Notes: generated by a model from the letters alone, not told the origin. Positions 43,791-53,547 are shown, numbered from the stretch's first letter. The stretch: 64,000 bases of DNA from Ruminiclostridium cellobioparum subsp. termitidis CT1112 (GCF_000350485.1 NZ_AORV01000026.1:310001-374000); one strand, 5' to 3'. Numbers and translations: made by a program.

Positions 43791-44835
43791 GTGTATCAAT
43801 TTATGGACGGTTTCATGTACCAGAATAAGATTTTCGTATTTATCCCCGCCACCATTTTGCTTTGGTGTGATGTGGTGACAATGGATTTCACTGGTATGCT
43901 GAAACGGAATGCCCAGTATTGCACATTTACCCCATTATGCGCAGAAGAGCAAGATACGATTATCCGCATATTCTGCGCTTGCTCCTCTTAGTGGTTGGTA
44001 TCATAAGGGGAACGTTTATTCGGAGGTTATCGTGCAATCCTACTCGTCCCTCTGCTGTGTACGCACACCAAGATTTTTGTTTGCAACGGGGTTTTATTCG
44101 CCGTACTTGCCCGATTCTCAACTGACCGATTGGAACGGAAACCAAAGCTGTTTTCGCTGAATTTCGCCTTACATATTGGCTCCATAACTGCTTGACATAT
44201 TGCTGTATCAACCTATCCCATATACAGGGAATACCAAGTGGCCGGAGCGCTGTTGGGTCATGTGGCTTTGGGATGTCCTTTCTTCTTACTGGTTTTGGGC
44301 GGTATCCATATTTGCTACCAGTGACGATAAATTTTACTTTTTCCACCACTTCGTCCATTGGTATTTTATCAATGTCCTTAATGGTGAGTTTGTCAGTTCT
44401 AGCGGTGTTGCTACCGGTATTTGACTTGATGTTGCGGTATGCCAGAAGTACATTAGTACCCGTAGGTCTCCACTATAATCCTGTCAGTTGGAATGCGCCT
44501 GTAACGCACTATGGTATTTCATACATGCAATTCTTACTTTACCACGCTGACTGCGAATTAACGCCAGAACACATTTCTATGTCCCAAAGGTATAGACCCG
44601 TACATTCGCGGATTCGTCAGATAACATTTATCATTCTGACCATAGGTACTTTATAGACCTCCGACCTGTAGGTGACACCATCCACCTCTGGACAGTTTTC
44701 GGATTGTTAAACCTTAACAATCTACGGTCACTCTCAGACGACTTCACCGAGCTTCTGACATCTATAAGCTTTCGCCATAAATGCCAGTCGGAGTATTAAG
44801 GGGAGCGTTTCAAGGCGTTACCCTGTCATTCCACT
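43791..44835 (-). mobile_element. Degenerate group II intron with reverse transcriptase/HNH pieces
   Basis: The minus-strand frame at 44358-44150 reads like the N-terminal RT region of group II intron maturases (PKPVRRKDIPKP, LRPLGIPCIWDRLIQQYVKQ). It then shifts frame (SENSFGFRSNRS). At ~43950-43795 another frame gives the HNH tail (HCHHITPKQNGGGDKYENLI). The RT catalytic core is deleted. The ~470 bases upstream of the RT piece (44360-44835) lack ORFs and likely hold the 5' structured intron RNA. Confidence 0.65.
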
Positions 44836-44845
44836 CCTTGGATTA

Positions 44846-45115
44846 TCAGTTCTCCTGTTCCGTTGTTTCATTGCTGTTTTCCTTATACGTTTGTGCAGCA
44901 CACAGAAGAGCAAGCATTATATAATCTTCCTTTGCTTTTGCCTCTTCTTTATATTTTTCGATTTCCTCATTAGTCATTTCTGGATTTTTGCACATCTCTT
45001 CCACAAACTCAAAATGCGTTATTATCCAATAGATGGCGTTTTGTGCCTTGTTAGGCAGTTCTTTAATAGCCTCTTCGATTTTGACCAAATATTCGTTCTT
45101 GCTGTTTTCCATCAT
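44846..45115 (-). CDS. Small acidic helical protein, unknown
   Basis: An 89-residue protein (MMENSKNEYLVKIEEAIKEL ... NEEIEKYKEEAKAKEDYIML). It is mostly helical and acidic, with no recognised family. It starts after GGGAGG. It is divergent from an XRE-type regulator, with two identical palindromes in the shared promoter region. The group II intron remnant begins right after its stop, so its 3' end may have been altered. Confidence 0.55.
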   Translation of the reverse strand: MMENSKNEYLVKIEEAIKELPNKAQNAIYWIITHFEFVEEMCKNPEMTNEEIEKYKEEAKAKEDYIMLALLCAAQTYKENSNETTEQEN

Positions 45116-45138
45116 TCATGGCCTCCCAATATGCAAAC

Positions 45139-45202
45139 TGGATATATTTATCCAATTATAGCACGGTGATTAGGGTAAAATCAAGATGGATATATTTATC
45201 CA
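45139..45202. promoter_or_regulatory. Two identical 16-bp palindromes in a divergent promoter
   Basis: TGGATATATTTATCCA occurs at 45139-45154 and 45187-45202, each a perfect 6-4-6 palindrome, 48 bases apart. They flank the start regions of the 89-residue gene and the XRE regulator. They are probably the regulator's operators. Confidence 0.75.
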
Positions 45203-45232
45203 GCAAAAGAAATTTCGCTTAGGGAGGTAGCT

Positions 45233-45478
45233 ATGTCTAACGGATTAAAACAAGACATTTCAATCGGTCACAATCTTAAAGCTTTGCGCAAAAAGGCTAA
45301 TTTATCTCAACGTGAGGCATCTGCCCAGTTAGAGATTTTGGGTATTCCAATGACTGAGGATATTCTTGCTAAAATAGAGCAAGGTCGCTATAGTGTGCGC
45401 ATTAGCGTTCTATTAGCTTTGAAACAAATTTATGGTATCAACTCATTTGATGTGTTCTTTGATGGATTGCATTTGTAA
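45233..45478 (+). CDS. XRE-family HTH regulator
   Basis: An 81-residue single-domain Cro/CI-type DNA-binding protein (IGHNLKALRKKANLSQREAS at residues ~11-30, then MTEDILAKIEQGRYSV). AGGGAGG precedes the ATG. Twin palindromes upstream suggest that it represses both itself and the divergent 89-residue gene. It is probably a leftover control gene of a mobile element. Confidence 0.85.
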   Translation: MSNGLKQDISIGHNLKALRKKANLSQREASAQLEILGIPMTEDILAKIEQGRYSVRISVLLALKQIYGINSFDVFFDGLHL

Positions 45479-45525
45479 GTTGATACCATTTGAACAGTGC
45501 TTAACCTTTTCAGTTAGGAACGAGT

Positions 45526-46437
45526 CACACTGCACGCTTTGCCATTTCCTCCTGAACCATATCGAATACTTCAGCAGAGATAATGGCCGGATGACTGTTC
45601 TTTACATAATACTTGTTGCGCTGTCCATCATTTCTCCTTTTCTTACCGGTCATAAAATCTTCGGTGAAAGTCTTTTGAAGCATTGTGTCACCCTTCCCTT
45701 GTATTTCTCATTGGTCAACATTCTCTGAATCGTTTTTGTATCCCAGATGTCCTTACCTGTTACAGTCTTAATTCCTTGGGCTTCCAGATAGGTTTTAATT
45801 TGTCCCAACGTCTGGCCTTGTATGTATAAGTAAAATATCTTTCTGACTACCTCTGTCTGTTCCGGCACAATGACCATTTCACCGTCAACACAGGTATAGC
45901 CATGAAATTCTTATACTTCGTATAAATCTCGCCCTTTTCGAACTTGCGCTGAATTCCCCACTGGATATTCTCGTTGGTATTCCGGCTTTCGTCCTGCGCC
46001 AGCATACCCCTTAGCGTAATCTCAAATTCTTTATCCGCCTCTATTGAATCCGGTTTCTCATTTTCAAAATGCATATTGATCCCTCGCTCTCTTAAAAATA
46101 TTGTGATTTTCAAAATCTCCAGAGTGTCTCTTGATATCCTGCTGATTGACTTTGTGAGGATGTAATCGATTTTGCCTTTTGTCGCTTTTCTGAGTAGTTT
46201 GTCTAGACTTTTTCTGCCACTTCTTCGAAGCCCGCTTTCAATATCATAAAAAACACCGGTAAAAAGCCAGTTGGGATGGCCTTTTATCATTTTCTTGTAC
46301 GCATTTATCTGAATCTCAAGGCTGCGCAGTTGCTCCGGCCCGAAGGTGCTGACCCGGCAATAAGCGGCAACTCTAAGCTTTTTATTTTCTTTCGGTTTAG
46401 CGGGTATAATCCTTACATTTTTCATTGTCCTTCGCAT
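45526..46437 (-). pseudogene. Serine recombinase (large resolvase), two frameshifts and truncated
   Basis: Frame 1 (46437-45880) has the resolvase domain: RVAAYCRVST with the catalytic Ser, then ILTKSISRISRDTLE. Frame 2 (45877-45650) continues with the Recombinase domain (VPEQTEVVRKIFYLYIQGQT, WDTKTIQRMLTNEKYKG). Frame 3 continues with DFMTGKKRRNDGQRNKYYVK and ends with MVQEEMAKRAV at 45526. The zinc-ribbon and C-terminal DNA-binding half are missing. This was probably the integrase of the mobile element whose debris surrounds it. Confidence 0.8.
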
Positions 46438-46483
46438 CTATATAATAAAATGAGACCTCATTAATATTCTACCAAAAAGAAAA

Positions 46484-46507
46484 GACGTGAGGGAATTCAC
46501 TCACGTC
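46484..46507 (-). terminator. Terminator downstream of the defence operon
   Basis: GACGTGAG (46484-46491) and CTCACGTC (46500-46507) form an 8-bp stem. On the minus strand it is followed by TTTTCTTTTT. It would stop transcription coming from the reverse transcriptase gene before the recombinase remnant. Confidence 0.65.
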
Positions 46508-46562
46508 AAAGCATATTTCTTGCATCAACCCCGTTAAGCCTTGCAACGTCAGTGTTTCAATC

Positions 46563-46743
46563 GTTGCAACAGGACTGCGGCTTCCACATGCCTTGAGTGG
46601 GTAAAAAACGCTGGTGTCAAGTCAGGGCTAAAAATTTTATTTGTTATTGCTAAAGAATATAATCAGTTCAACTTGTCCATCATGATGTTTATCATTATGA
46701 GATTAGCGATAAATCATATACGTTATACGCATTATATGGATAT
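46563..46743. repeat. Dispersed repeat, copy B (left end of defence segment 2)
   Basis: About 70 bases (46563-46632) match 11538-11607, then a diverged middle leads to a shared CATTATATGGATA (46730-46742). It is in the same orientation as copy A, and both copies lie directly 3' of the last gene of a defence segment. Here it is between the recombinase remnant and the reverse transcriptase gene. Confidence 0.6.
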
Positions 46744-46805
46744 GGTTTCATACAATTAAAAATCCTTTTATTAATGTAAGAAAAGATCATAACAATAGAA
46801 CCTTT

Positions 46806-48338
46806 TCAATCACAAAAATGCACATTATTTTGTTTAAGATATTGATACATTAGCAAATTTTTATTCAGATTAAGTTTAGATATAAGAACTCCCTCATTTA
46901 TATAGCCTGAAACATAAAGTTCATAAATTAGAATCCAAGAAAACGCATTATTACTTACTTGATTTACCTTTTCCTGGCCCAGCAAACCTTTTCGTATAAG
47001 AATAATTTTAGCCAATTCATTTTTACTTTCTACAATTTGCTTCACTAGTAATTCATCAATTTGAATATTGCCGGTTTCGATCAACAAATGTAACAACCAC
47101 AGTACTTCTAAATCGTGCTCATAACTAATATGTCTATTTAACATTTGCTTTATAATGACAACATCTTTTTCATCTAAAGTCAGACTTTCTTTGTTTTTAA
47201 TAAGTAAAGAACATGCCTTTGTCAAAGAACGTTCATTGTTTTCAATAATTGTCAACAAATAAGCTTTATATAGAGATGTGCTGGTTGGTTCTATCGGATT
47301 TTGCTCTAATGTTTTGAGCAAATATCTGAGTGCTCCTTTAGTGCCGTTTTTCTCCAAGATTAAATATGTATTAAATAGCTCCATTAAATCTGAATTATCC
47401 AAATTCTCTTTCATGAGTCCTTTAAAAATCTTTTCTAAATTCTCTGCTACATAATAAGGGAAATCAAATACTTCCGTCTTTTCATAATTAAGAGAAAATC
47501 CATACATTTTAAGCACCCTTGTAAAAATACTTATTATTGTCTTATTGTCATCATCAAAAATATAAATTTCATAATCATCAACATATCGTGAAAATCTAAT
47601 ACCCTCGCTACTTAGTTCCTTGTCAATGCGAGTAAGAATTCCTTCTGCTATCATTTTTGATATTAACGGACCAGACAGCAATCCGTTGGTTCTATTCAAA
47701 TTTTGTCGTCTAAGAACTTCGTCCAGCTTACGATATTTTCGATAAATATTATCAATTGTCTGGTCATTAGAATCCTTTAAAAATTTATTATAGTTGCATT
47801 CTGCTCCTTCCACACCTAACAAAATTGCCGGTATCATATGCATATAGAAGCTGGAAAAACAATTTGATATATCTAGCTTTAATACTTTCTTAGCTCCGGT
47901 TGCTTTAATAATCTTTTTAACGATATTTTCAATGTAATTGGTAGAAATCTCCTCCATTTGAGTTAATTCCATTAATTGAGTCATTGTTCCACCATATGAT
48001 TGTTCATGTCTCATAATGCTATCATTTTTGCCTAAAATAGGAGAAAATGATGCATCATTGTTTTCAGTAAACTCAATTATATCTTTAACAATCTCTTCTT
48101 GCCTGATATAATTTCGAACAACGGTATACGCTCCGATTTCAGGAATAAAAATATTACGCCTAGCATCATTATTATTATATCTACTCATCGTAAAATAATA
48201 TGGTTCAATCAAATCACAACTCTCAGAGGGAGCTCTCATAAATACTTTGGGATCTAATTTAAAACAGGGAGGTAAATATTCAGAAAAGAACCCTGTTTCA
48301 GCTATTTCTTTTTCTATAGTTGTATAATTTCTAGGCAT
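46806..48338 (-). CDS. UG/Abi-type reverse transcriptase (defence-associated)
   Basis: This 510-residue protein has an RT domain at ~60-310: KVLKLDISNCFSSFY with the first catalytic Asp (D156), GLLSGPLISKMIAEGIL, and RYVDDYEIYIF with the YVDD box (252-255). The C-terminal ~200 residues are helical repeat-like. This layout fits the AbiA/AbiK/unknown-group RTs that confer phage resistance, not group II introns or retrons (no maturase or HNH domain). GGAGG lies ~14 bases before the ATG. It is downstream of the GAP1/GTPase operon on the same strand, separated by 338 bases. Confidence 0.85.
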   Translation of the reverse strand: MPRNYTTIEKEIAETGFFSEYLPPCFKLDPKVFMRAPSESCDLIEPYYFTMSRYNNNDARRNIFIPEIGAYTVVRNYIRQEEIVKDIIEFTENNDASFSPILGKNDSIMRHEQSYGGTMTQLMELTQMEEISTNYIENIVKKIIKATGAKKVLKLDISNCFSSFYMHMIPAILLGVEGAECNYNKFLKDSNDQTIDNIYRKYRKLDEVLRRQNLNRTNGLLSGPLISKMIAEGILTRIDKELSSEGIRFSRYVDDYEIYIFDDDNKTIISIFTRVLKMYGFSLNYEKTEVFDFPYYVAENLEKIFKGLMKENLDNSDLMELFNTYLILEKNGTKGALRYLLKTLEQNPIEPTSTSLYKAYLLTIIENNERSLTKACSLLIKNKESLTLDEKDVVIIKQMLNRHISYEHDLEVLWLLHLLIETGNIQIDELLVKQIVESKNELAKIILIRKGLLGQEKVNQVSNNAFSWILIYELYVSGYINEGVLISKLNLNKNLLMYQYLKQNNVHFCD

Positions 48339-48676
48339 TATATATTTTTATTCCTCCATATACATTTTCTTTTGTTCTTGATATATTCCCATTATTATCC
48401 ACATATGAAGCTCGGACTTATTCCCCAGTATAAACATTACATAACGTTCATTTTGTACTATAACGAGTACCTCATTAAGTACATTTGGAATAACATTTAT
48501 CGTCAGTTACTCTATCAAAGAATATAATAACAAAACGACTTGTTTGCACTGACTCTGGATAAATGAAGTTTCTAATTCTAAGCGACTTAGAAAAAAGAGG
48601 AAACCCTAGTGTGTATTTAATATGTCCACCATGTGAACTACACATCTGATTTTTGCAGGCTAATACCAACTTGTCA
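48339..48676. other. 338-base gap between GAP1 and reverse transcriptase genes
   Basis: No convincing gene. A minus-strand frame ending at 48475 overlaps the GAP1 gene and has no ribosome binding site of its own. Small hairpins are visible, for example TCTAAG-CGA-CTTAGA near 48575. It could hold the RT promoter or a non-coding RNA, but nothing definite is seen. Confidence 0.35.
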
Positions 48677-50644
48677 TCAGTTCTTATTAATTGATGTGCT
48701 ATCTCCGAAATCAATGTCGTATTTTCTAAGTTTTGCAGCCTTGCGTAAACGTTTACACTTATCCCAAGAATTATACCATGCAACTTCTGGCAGCAAGACA
48801 GATAACCTTTCCCATCTGCGATATTCCATACTATCATTAGCAAGTACTTTGTGTACCGTTATAAAAATAAATTTCAGTAATTCTTTTGAAAAAAAATAGT
48901 TTGATCGTAATGTAATAGGTAAAACAAACTGCGCAAACTCTGATCTAACACTATATGCGCTGTTATCGCGGCAGAATCTTTTATAAAGCCTTTCCCATAT
49001 TTCTGGTGATGTTGATTTTATATTATTATCATACGGATCAAGTACACTGATTACTGCTTCAAATAGCGCAGAACTTTGTACATATTCCAACTTGTTTATA
49101 CTTAACACTTGGTTTTTTTTGCAGAGCATATACCACAATTTTAATGTGGAATTATTAACATTCCTGGTATCGTACCAGTAAAATAAAGCTTCGATTGAAG
49201 AATCCTCAAAAGTTTTATACATCTCATCCGAAAGATCATAACTACTTGTTTTAAATATTAGATATATGATATCACGACATGCGTTATTCTCTTTCTTGAG
49301 TTCATCTGAGAATTTTCTAAGTTCTCGTAAAGCTTCCACCTGTATGTTTTTTGGTTGTTTCCACACATCCTCACATAGCGCCAATTTCCAATTAAAACGA
49401 AGCATTAGCGAACACATATTGGCATTTTGAAGCAACAACAAGGAATAGTCATTAAGTTCAATGAGAGTAGCGATATATTTAACTGTGTCCTCTCCGGCCC
49501 TGTTAAGATTATGATCCATTAACTGCGGGAGTGATTCCAGCATCTGTTGATGATACTGCGTCCATATCCAATTTAACACATTTATTAGCGTTTCATCCAC
49601 AATATAATTTTCTACACTCATGGATTGATCTATTGTTAAAAAGTCAAATAAAACTTTAATCAAGGCATTAGGATTTCTTTCATCTTTACTTTTGATGGGT
49701 AAGAATATTGTTTCAAAGGTTTTTTTCATCACAGTTGAAACATCTTCGTCATTTAGTTGATTTTGCAGAATATTTACTGTTTTGCTAACGTAAAAGTCCT
49801 CTAAATTAATAATCGTTTTGTAAATTTCTTCAAACATCGCCCAATAACAACGTCTATAATATTGACTGTTACAAAAGAGAATGAATTTCTTTATATCGTA
49901 AAATTCTTCTTGCGTAATTGTATTACCAGCAGTATCGTTGTGTGGATTTCCAATGTTTTTGGGAATATCTGTATACATCACGCCTTTCTGATTTGTTCGA
50001 GATACTAATTTTGATAAATTAGCAGGTACAATTTGTAAATCGAGCTGAACTCGATTTAATGCTCTATTGGAAAAGGATCCAGTACAAAACGAAATATCAC
50101 TAAAGAAATCCAGTCCAGCCTCTACAATTAATAATTCCAGCGCCTTATTAAAAAATTTGACATTAGTTGCTGCAATAATAATAGGTTCCAAGTGATACGT
50201 CATCAATAAAAACATATTAAGTGCAGACTCACATACATCGGAATCAGAGATTATTTCATTTTTGCTTTGAGGAAGCACATATATCGGCTTGCTGTACCGG
50301 TCTTTCCATCCAACTTCATTACTGTTTGGTCTCTGAAAGAGGCTTTCAAAGTCGATAGTTCTTAGATCAGTTATAGAACTATACTCCAACAGCAAAGTAT
50401 GTGTCCAAACGCATCCCGGGCGGCTCATTTCTTGTGCATACCAGGTTTTGCTTAATGCATAGTAGTTATCTGACTGCAAAGGGCACCCCGTCAAATAACC
50501 GTCGAATGCGCTAACCATTTCTGAACCGGATAAATCGGTTAATGGTTCTAACATTTTTATTGATTGATTTGAAAGTGAACCAGAGGATGCTAGTAAGTGA
50601 TGCCCACTTGAGTATCCCCATATTGCTTGGTGTATTTTAATCAT
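48677..50644 (-). CDS. GTPase-associated protein 1 (GAP1)-like
   Basis: A ~655-residue protein that begins with the GAP1 N-terminal signature IHQAIWGYSSGHHLLASS, then LSGSEMVSAFDGYLTGCPL and WTHTLLL. A long helical C-terminal part follows. GAP1 proteins are the large partner of predicted GTPase-centred conflict systems. I start at 50644 (MIKIHQ) after GGAGA, 14 bases from the stop of the upstream GTPase. It would receive the signal from the two GTPases and may be the effector or a scaffold; the mechanism is not known. Confidence 0.75.
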   Translation of the reverse strand: MIKIHQAIWGYSSGHHLLASSGSLSNQSIKMLEPLTDLSGSEMVSAFDGYLTGCPLQSDNYYALSKTWYAQEMSRPGCVWTHTLLLEYSSITDLRTIDFESLFQRPNSNEVGWKDRYSKPIYVLPQSKNEIISDSDVCESALNMFLLMTYHLEPIIIAATNVKFFNKALELLIVEAGLDFFSDISFCTGSFSNRALNRVQLDLQIVPANLSKLVSRTNQKGVMYTDIPKNIGNPHNDTAGNTITQEEFYDIKKFILFCNSQYYRRCYWAMFEEIYKTIINLEDFYVSKTVNILQNQLNDEDVSTVMKKTFETIFLPIKSKDERNPNALIKVLFDFLTIDQSMSVENYIVDETLINVLNWIWTQYHQQMLESLPQLMDHNLNRAGEDTVKYIATLIELNDYSLLLLQNANMCSLMLRFNWKLALCEDVWKQPKNIQVEALRELRKFSDELKKENNACRDIIYLIFKTSSYDLSDEMYKTFEDSSIEALFYWYDTRNVNNSTLKLWYMLCKKNQVLSINKLEYVQSSALFEAVISVLDPYDNNIKSTSPEIWERLYKRFCRDNSAYSVRSEFAQFVLPITLRSNYFFSKELLKFIFITVHKVLANDSMEYRRWERLSVLLPEVAWYNSWDKCKRLRKAAKLRKYDIDFGDSTSINKN

Positions 50645-50658
50645 ATTAACATCTCCAG

Positions 50659-51516
50659 CTATTTGTTCATTACCTCCCACAATGGTAATGTAATGTCATG
50701 CGACTTTTCTCCTGCGTTATTTACAACCACAATTCTTTCCGCAGGATTTGTTTCAAATTGGTCTATCAGGTACTCGGATTCTTCACCTGTATCAAGAGAA
50801 CCACCCTGTGCACTTACACCATAGTACGATGTAAGAAATATATCATCATTTGCTTTGAGGAACTGCCACAATAATGGGATTCGCTCTCTTATACAGGTTT
50901 CAGGAATCGAATATGAAGCATCTACTATGTCCCATGCTGAAACGATAATAGATAAAGGTACTTTTTTGTACCTTTTATTTTTGGTCAAAAATTCAATGTC
51001 TTGTAGAAGCTCTACAATCTGAACTTCTGTTGGATCAGCGTTTGCGGGTTCTCTTTCTAGAATTTCAGTATTGGGAACTGGTTTTAGTCTATGCTCTAAC
51101 GGAAGCTCTGAAATTAATGCTGGCTCAATAATTTCTCTCGGATTGATAAAAACCAAAATCCCATTGCCATTAATGATACTATCCGCCATGGATCCATCTA
51201 TCTCTCGATCAACGTATTGCTTTTGAAATGTTTCTCCCGAAAGATCTGGGAAAGTAATATTAAAGATTTTACCTTCACAATCACTTAAACAGATTGTTAA
51301 AGATGTTTGCTGAAGCCCTGTACTTGTCCTAGATACTGGTTCAGCCGTAAGCCACGTTTCTGCCAAGCTTGCCAAGTATTGGTGATCTCCAGAAAACGAT
51401 TCCCAATGAAGTTTTGTTTCAACTTGTTTTTGTTGTAAGGAATATGCCAATGCTGCTAAATATGATGTTTTCCCCGCAGATGGCAATCCTAAAATAAAGC
51501 AAGATTTCGAATCCAT
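50659..51516 (-). CDS. Conflict-system GTPase 1 (DO-GTPase1-like)
   Basis: A ~285-residue P-loop GTPase. Walker A is GLPSAGKTSYLAAL near residue 10, a switch II-like FPDLSGETFQ is near 95, and SAWDIVDA is at the base-specificity position. I start at 51516 (MDSKSC) after AAGGAG. Its ATG shares a base with the stop of the second GTPase (TAATG), so the two are translationally coupled. With its partner GTPase, GASH and GAP1, it forms the core of the predicted GTPase-based defence system. Confidence 0.75.
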   Translation of the reverse strand: MDSKSCFILGLPSAGKTSYLAALAYSLQQKQVETKLHWESFSGDHQYLASLAETWLTAEPVSRTSTGLQQTSLTICLSDCEGKIFNITFPDLSGETFQKQYVDREIDGSMADSIINGNGILVFINPREIIEPALISELPLEHRLKPVPNTEILEREPANADPTEVQIVELLQDIEFLTKNKRYKKVPLSIIVSAWDIVDASYSIPETCIRERIPLLWQFLKANDDIFLTSYYGVSAQGGSLDTGEESEYLIDQFETNPAERIVVVNNAGEKSHDITLPLWEVMNK

Positions 51517-52451
51517 TATGCCATTCTCCTTTTCCACAAATTAAATTGTGACTCTAAGGAAGGAGCATCATATTTGTATGCACAGTACTGAGGAGAATCA
51601 AGAAGGGCATCTAGTAACTTATCGATTCCGTATCCAACTGCAAGTTTCGTCGTATCGTTCGGCATGGAAGCAATAAGATGAAGAGTGCATCTATCCCTCA
51701 AGTCAGGTATCTGTTCTATTATTTTATCAAGGATGCTTTGCATAAATTTATCAAAAGAACTATCATTTGCAGCAAGGACAAGGTCATATTTGCTTACAGC
51801 AATGATAATTTGTGATCCTTTTTTTACAAGATGACCATCCCAAAAAGCACGTAATATATGAATCATATGCTGTAACTCAGCTAACCTATACTTCTTGCTA
51901 GCTGTTTTTTCACCATCTAATAATAGAACTATGTGACTTGCCGAACCAATTATCGGAAAATCTTCTGTTGCAGCAACGACATTTGCCGAAACACCACTAT
52001 AATCTTCGCCCGAGAAGTCTGAAAATAGCAAGTTTTCAATTTCATCTGTCTCAAGTTTTTTTATTCTAAGATGTAAAATACTATCGATTGAGCCTCTAGG
52101 CGTTCTTCTCATCTCAACATTAGAATGCATAGATGTTGTTCGTAAGTAAAAGGCCCGTTCCTCAAAAGCCGCAAGCGTCTTTGACCCAGCAAAAAGGTAT
52201 TGATCCTTATAACTTCCAAGTAAAAAGAAATGGTATATTGAGGTGATGAGAGTAGTTTTTCCACTTCCGGTTGCTCCTACAATTACAAAGAAACGAGATC
52301 TCTCAGTTGCTGAAACAGGATATGTATCTATTGCAGAAAGCTCTCTTCCGATGGGCAGCGGAACTACTGTGGTCTCCTCCCCATTTTTTTCATGCTTATT
52401 CTCTAATCCGTTCAGGTTTTCAGTATCTCGCTCAACAGCATTCTCATCCAT
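51516..52451 (-). CDS. Conflict-system GTPase 2 (DO-GTPase2-like)
   Basis: This 311-residue P-loop GTPase has an acidic N-terminal tail of ~45 residues. Walker A is VGATGSGKTTLI (~55), the D-x-S-G motif is in LFSDFSGEDYSG, and the SKYD motif (AVSKYDLVLA) serves guanine recognition. It lies between the GASH gene and GTPase 1, overlapping the latter. AAGGGGG precedes the ATG. Confidence 0.75.
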   Translation of the reverse strand: MDENAVERDTENLNGLENKHEKNGEETTVVPLPIGRELSAIDTYPVSATERSRFFVIVGATGSGKTTLITSIYHFFLLGSYKDQYLFAGSKTLAAFEERAFYLRTTSMHSNVEMRRTPRGSIDSILHLRIKKLETDEIENLLFSDFSGEDYSGVSANVVAATEDFPIIGSASHIVLLLDGEKTASKKYRLAELQHMIHILRAFWDGHLVKKGSQIIIAVSKYDLVLAANDSSFDKFMQSILDKIIEQIPDLRDRCTLHLIASMPNDTTKLAVGYGIDKLLDALLDSPQYCAYKYDAPSLESQFNLWKRRMA

Positions 52452-52464
52452 ATCTTACGCCCCC

Positions 52465-53547
52465 TTAGTTATCCAATAATGTTTCGTAACAACGCTGTGC
52501 CATCCATTCAAGATACATTTGCCAAGCGTATTCCAACGGAGATAAACAGATATCATTTTCAAGAGTTATAAATTCTCGCTTGAACCTTGGATACCATTCC
52601 TCAGCTTTTTCAGCATTGCTTGAACAAATAATTGCATTATTTAATGGCAAATGATCGATCAAAGGCGACTTTTTTATCTTATTTATTACATTTTCCTTAC
52701 AGGTGTCATATGTCTTCATAGCCAGATCAGCCAGTTCAATTTTCTCTGATTTGCCCTTGCATGTACTTACCATTTTGCTGATTACCCCTTCCATTGCGTA
52801 TGGACCGGGATAGTTTGAGATGAAATCAGCTGCTTCACATCCGAGCATAAGGCATCCGCTGCCCTTTTCTAATGTCTTCAGATGGCAATTTAGCGTGTTG
52901 CTCCATTCTGATGTCATCCACCACAGTAATTGTGAGTCTTCTCTATAAACACTTTGTGTTTCTTGAAGAGCATCTAAGCCACTTTTAAAAGCAGCGAAGT
53001 TCTCTTGAAATTTACTCAATATTTCCAAGAGTTTTGTAGGTGCGACATCATCCCAGGCGTTTTGCTCAATATGCTTTTTAAAGTTAGCAACCGTCGTTTT
53101 AGATGGGAAACTAATTTCTTTATTATTGTTACCCTCCCTTAGCTCAATTCTATCTTTATCAAACTGTTTCTTTATAGCATTAATAATCCCTGCAGATGAG
53201 ACAATCTTTCGGCAGAACAAAGTAGTAAGTGATAACAGTTCTGCAAGACTATCATATCCTCTTTTTTTCTCTGTAATCTCCACTAATGCAGCACCCGCTA
53301 AAAGGGCTAGTTCTTCTGTATACCTCACAGAGAATGCTGGATCATTTGCGGTGAACACAGATGCGAATGCCTCTTTCTTATCGACCTCAACTGGCATGCC
53401 ATAATATAATTTTACCAATGTTATGATTTCGTCAAGTGAGATATTATTTGCGTATTTTTCAATACTCTCTTTTCTTTTTTCAATTTGACCTTCCTGCCGA
53501 GTAATGCATACATCAATGTACCATTCATTAAAATTACTATTCATCAT
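52465..53547 (-). CDS. GTPase-associated helical protein (GASH-like)
   Basis: A 360-residue, almost entirely helical protein with no catalytic motifs. Position (between a calcineurin-like phosphoesterase and two GTPases) and form fit the GTPase-associated system helical domain (GASH). Its ATG overlaps the TGA of the phosphoesterase gene (ATGA). It ends 14 bases before GTPase 2. Assignment rests mainly on context. Confidence 0.6.
   Translation of the reverse strand: MMNSNFNEWYIDVCITRQEGQIEKRKESIEKYANNISLDEIITLVKLYYGMPVEVDKKEAFASVFTANDPAFSVRYTEELALLAGAALVEITEKKRGYDSLAELLSLTTLFCRKIVSSAGIINAIKKQFDKDRIELREGNNNKEISFPSKTTVANFKKHIEQNAWDDVAPTKLLEILSKFQENFAAFKSGLDALQETQSVYREDSQLLWWMTSEWSNTLNCHLKTLEKGSGCLMLGCEAADFISNYPGPYAMEGVISKMVSTCKGKSEKIELADLAMKTYDTCKENVINKIKKSPLIDHLPLNNAIICSSNAEKAEEWYPRFKREFITLENDICLSPLEYAWQMYLEWMAQRCYETLLDN

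Noticed and set aside
46806-48338. Group II intron or retron identity for the reverse transcriptase
   Set aside because: No maturase or HNH domain and no msr/msd-like inverted repeats were seen. The helical C-terminus fits Abi/UG-type RTs better.
48475-48843. 122-residue minus-strand ORF
   Set aside because: Its first half overlaps the end of the GAP1-like gene in another frame, and it has no ribosome binding site. Treated as a shadow.
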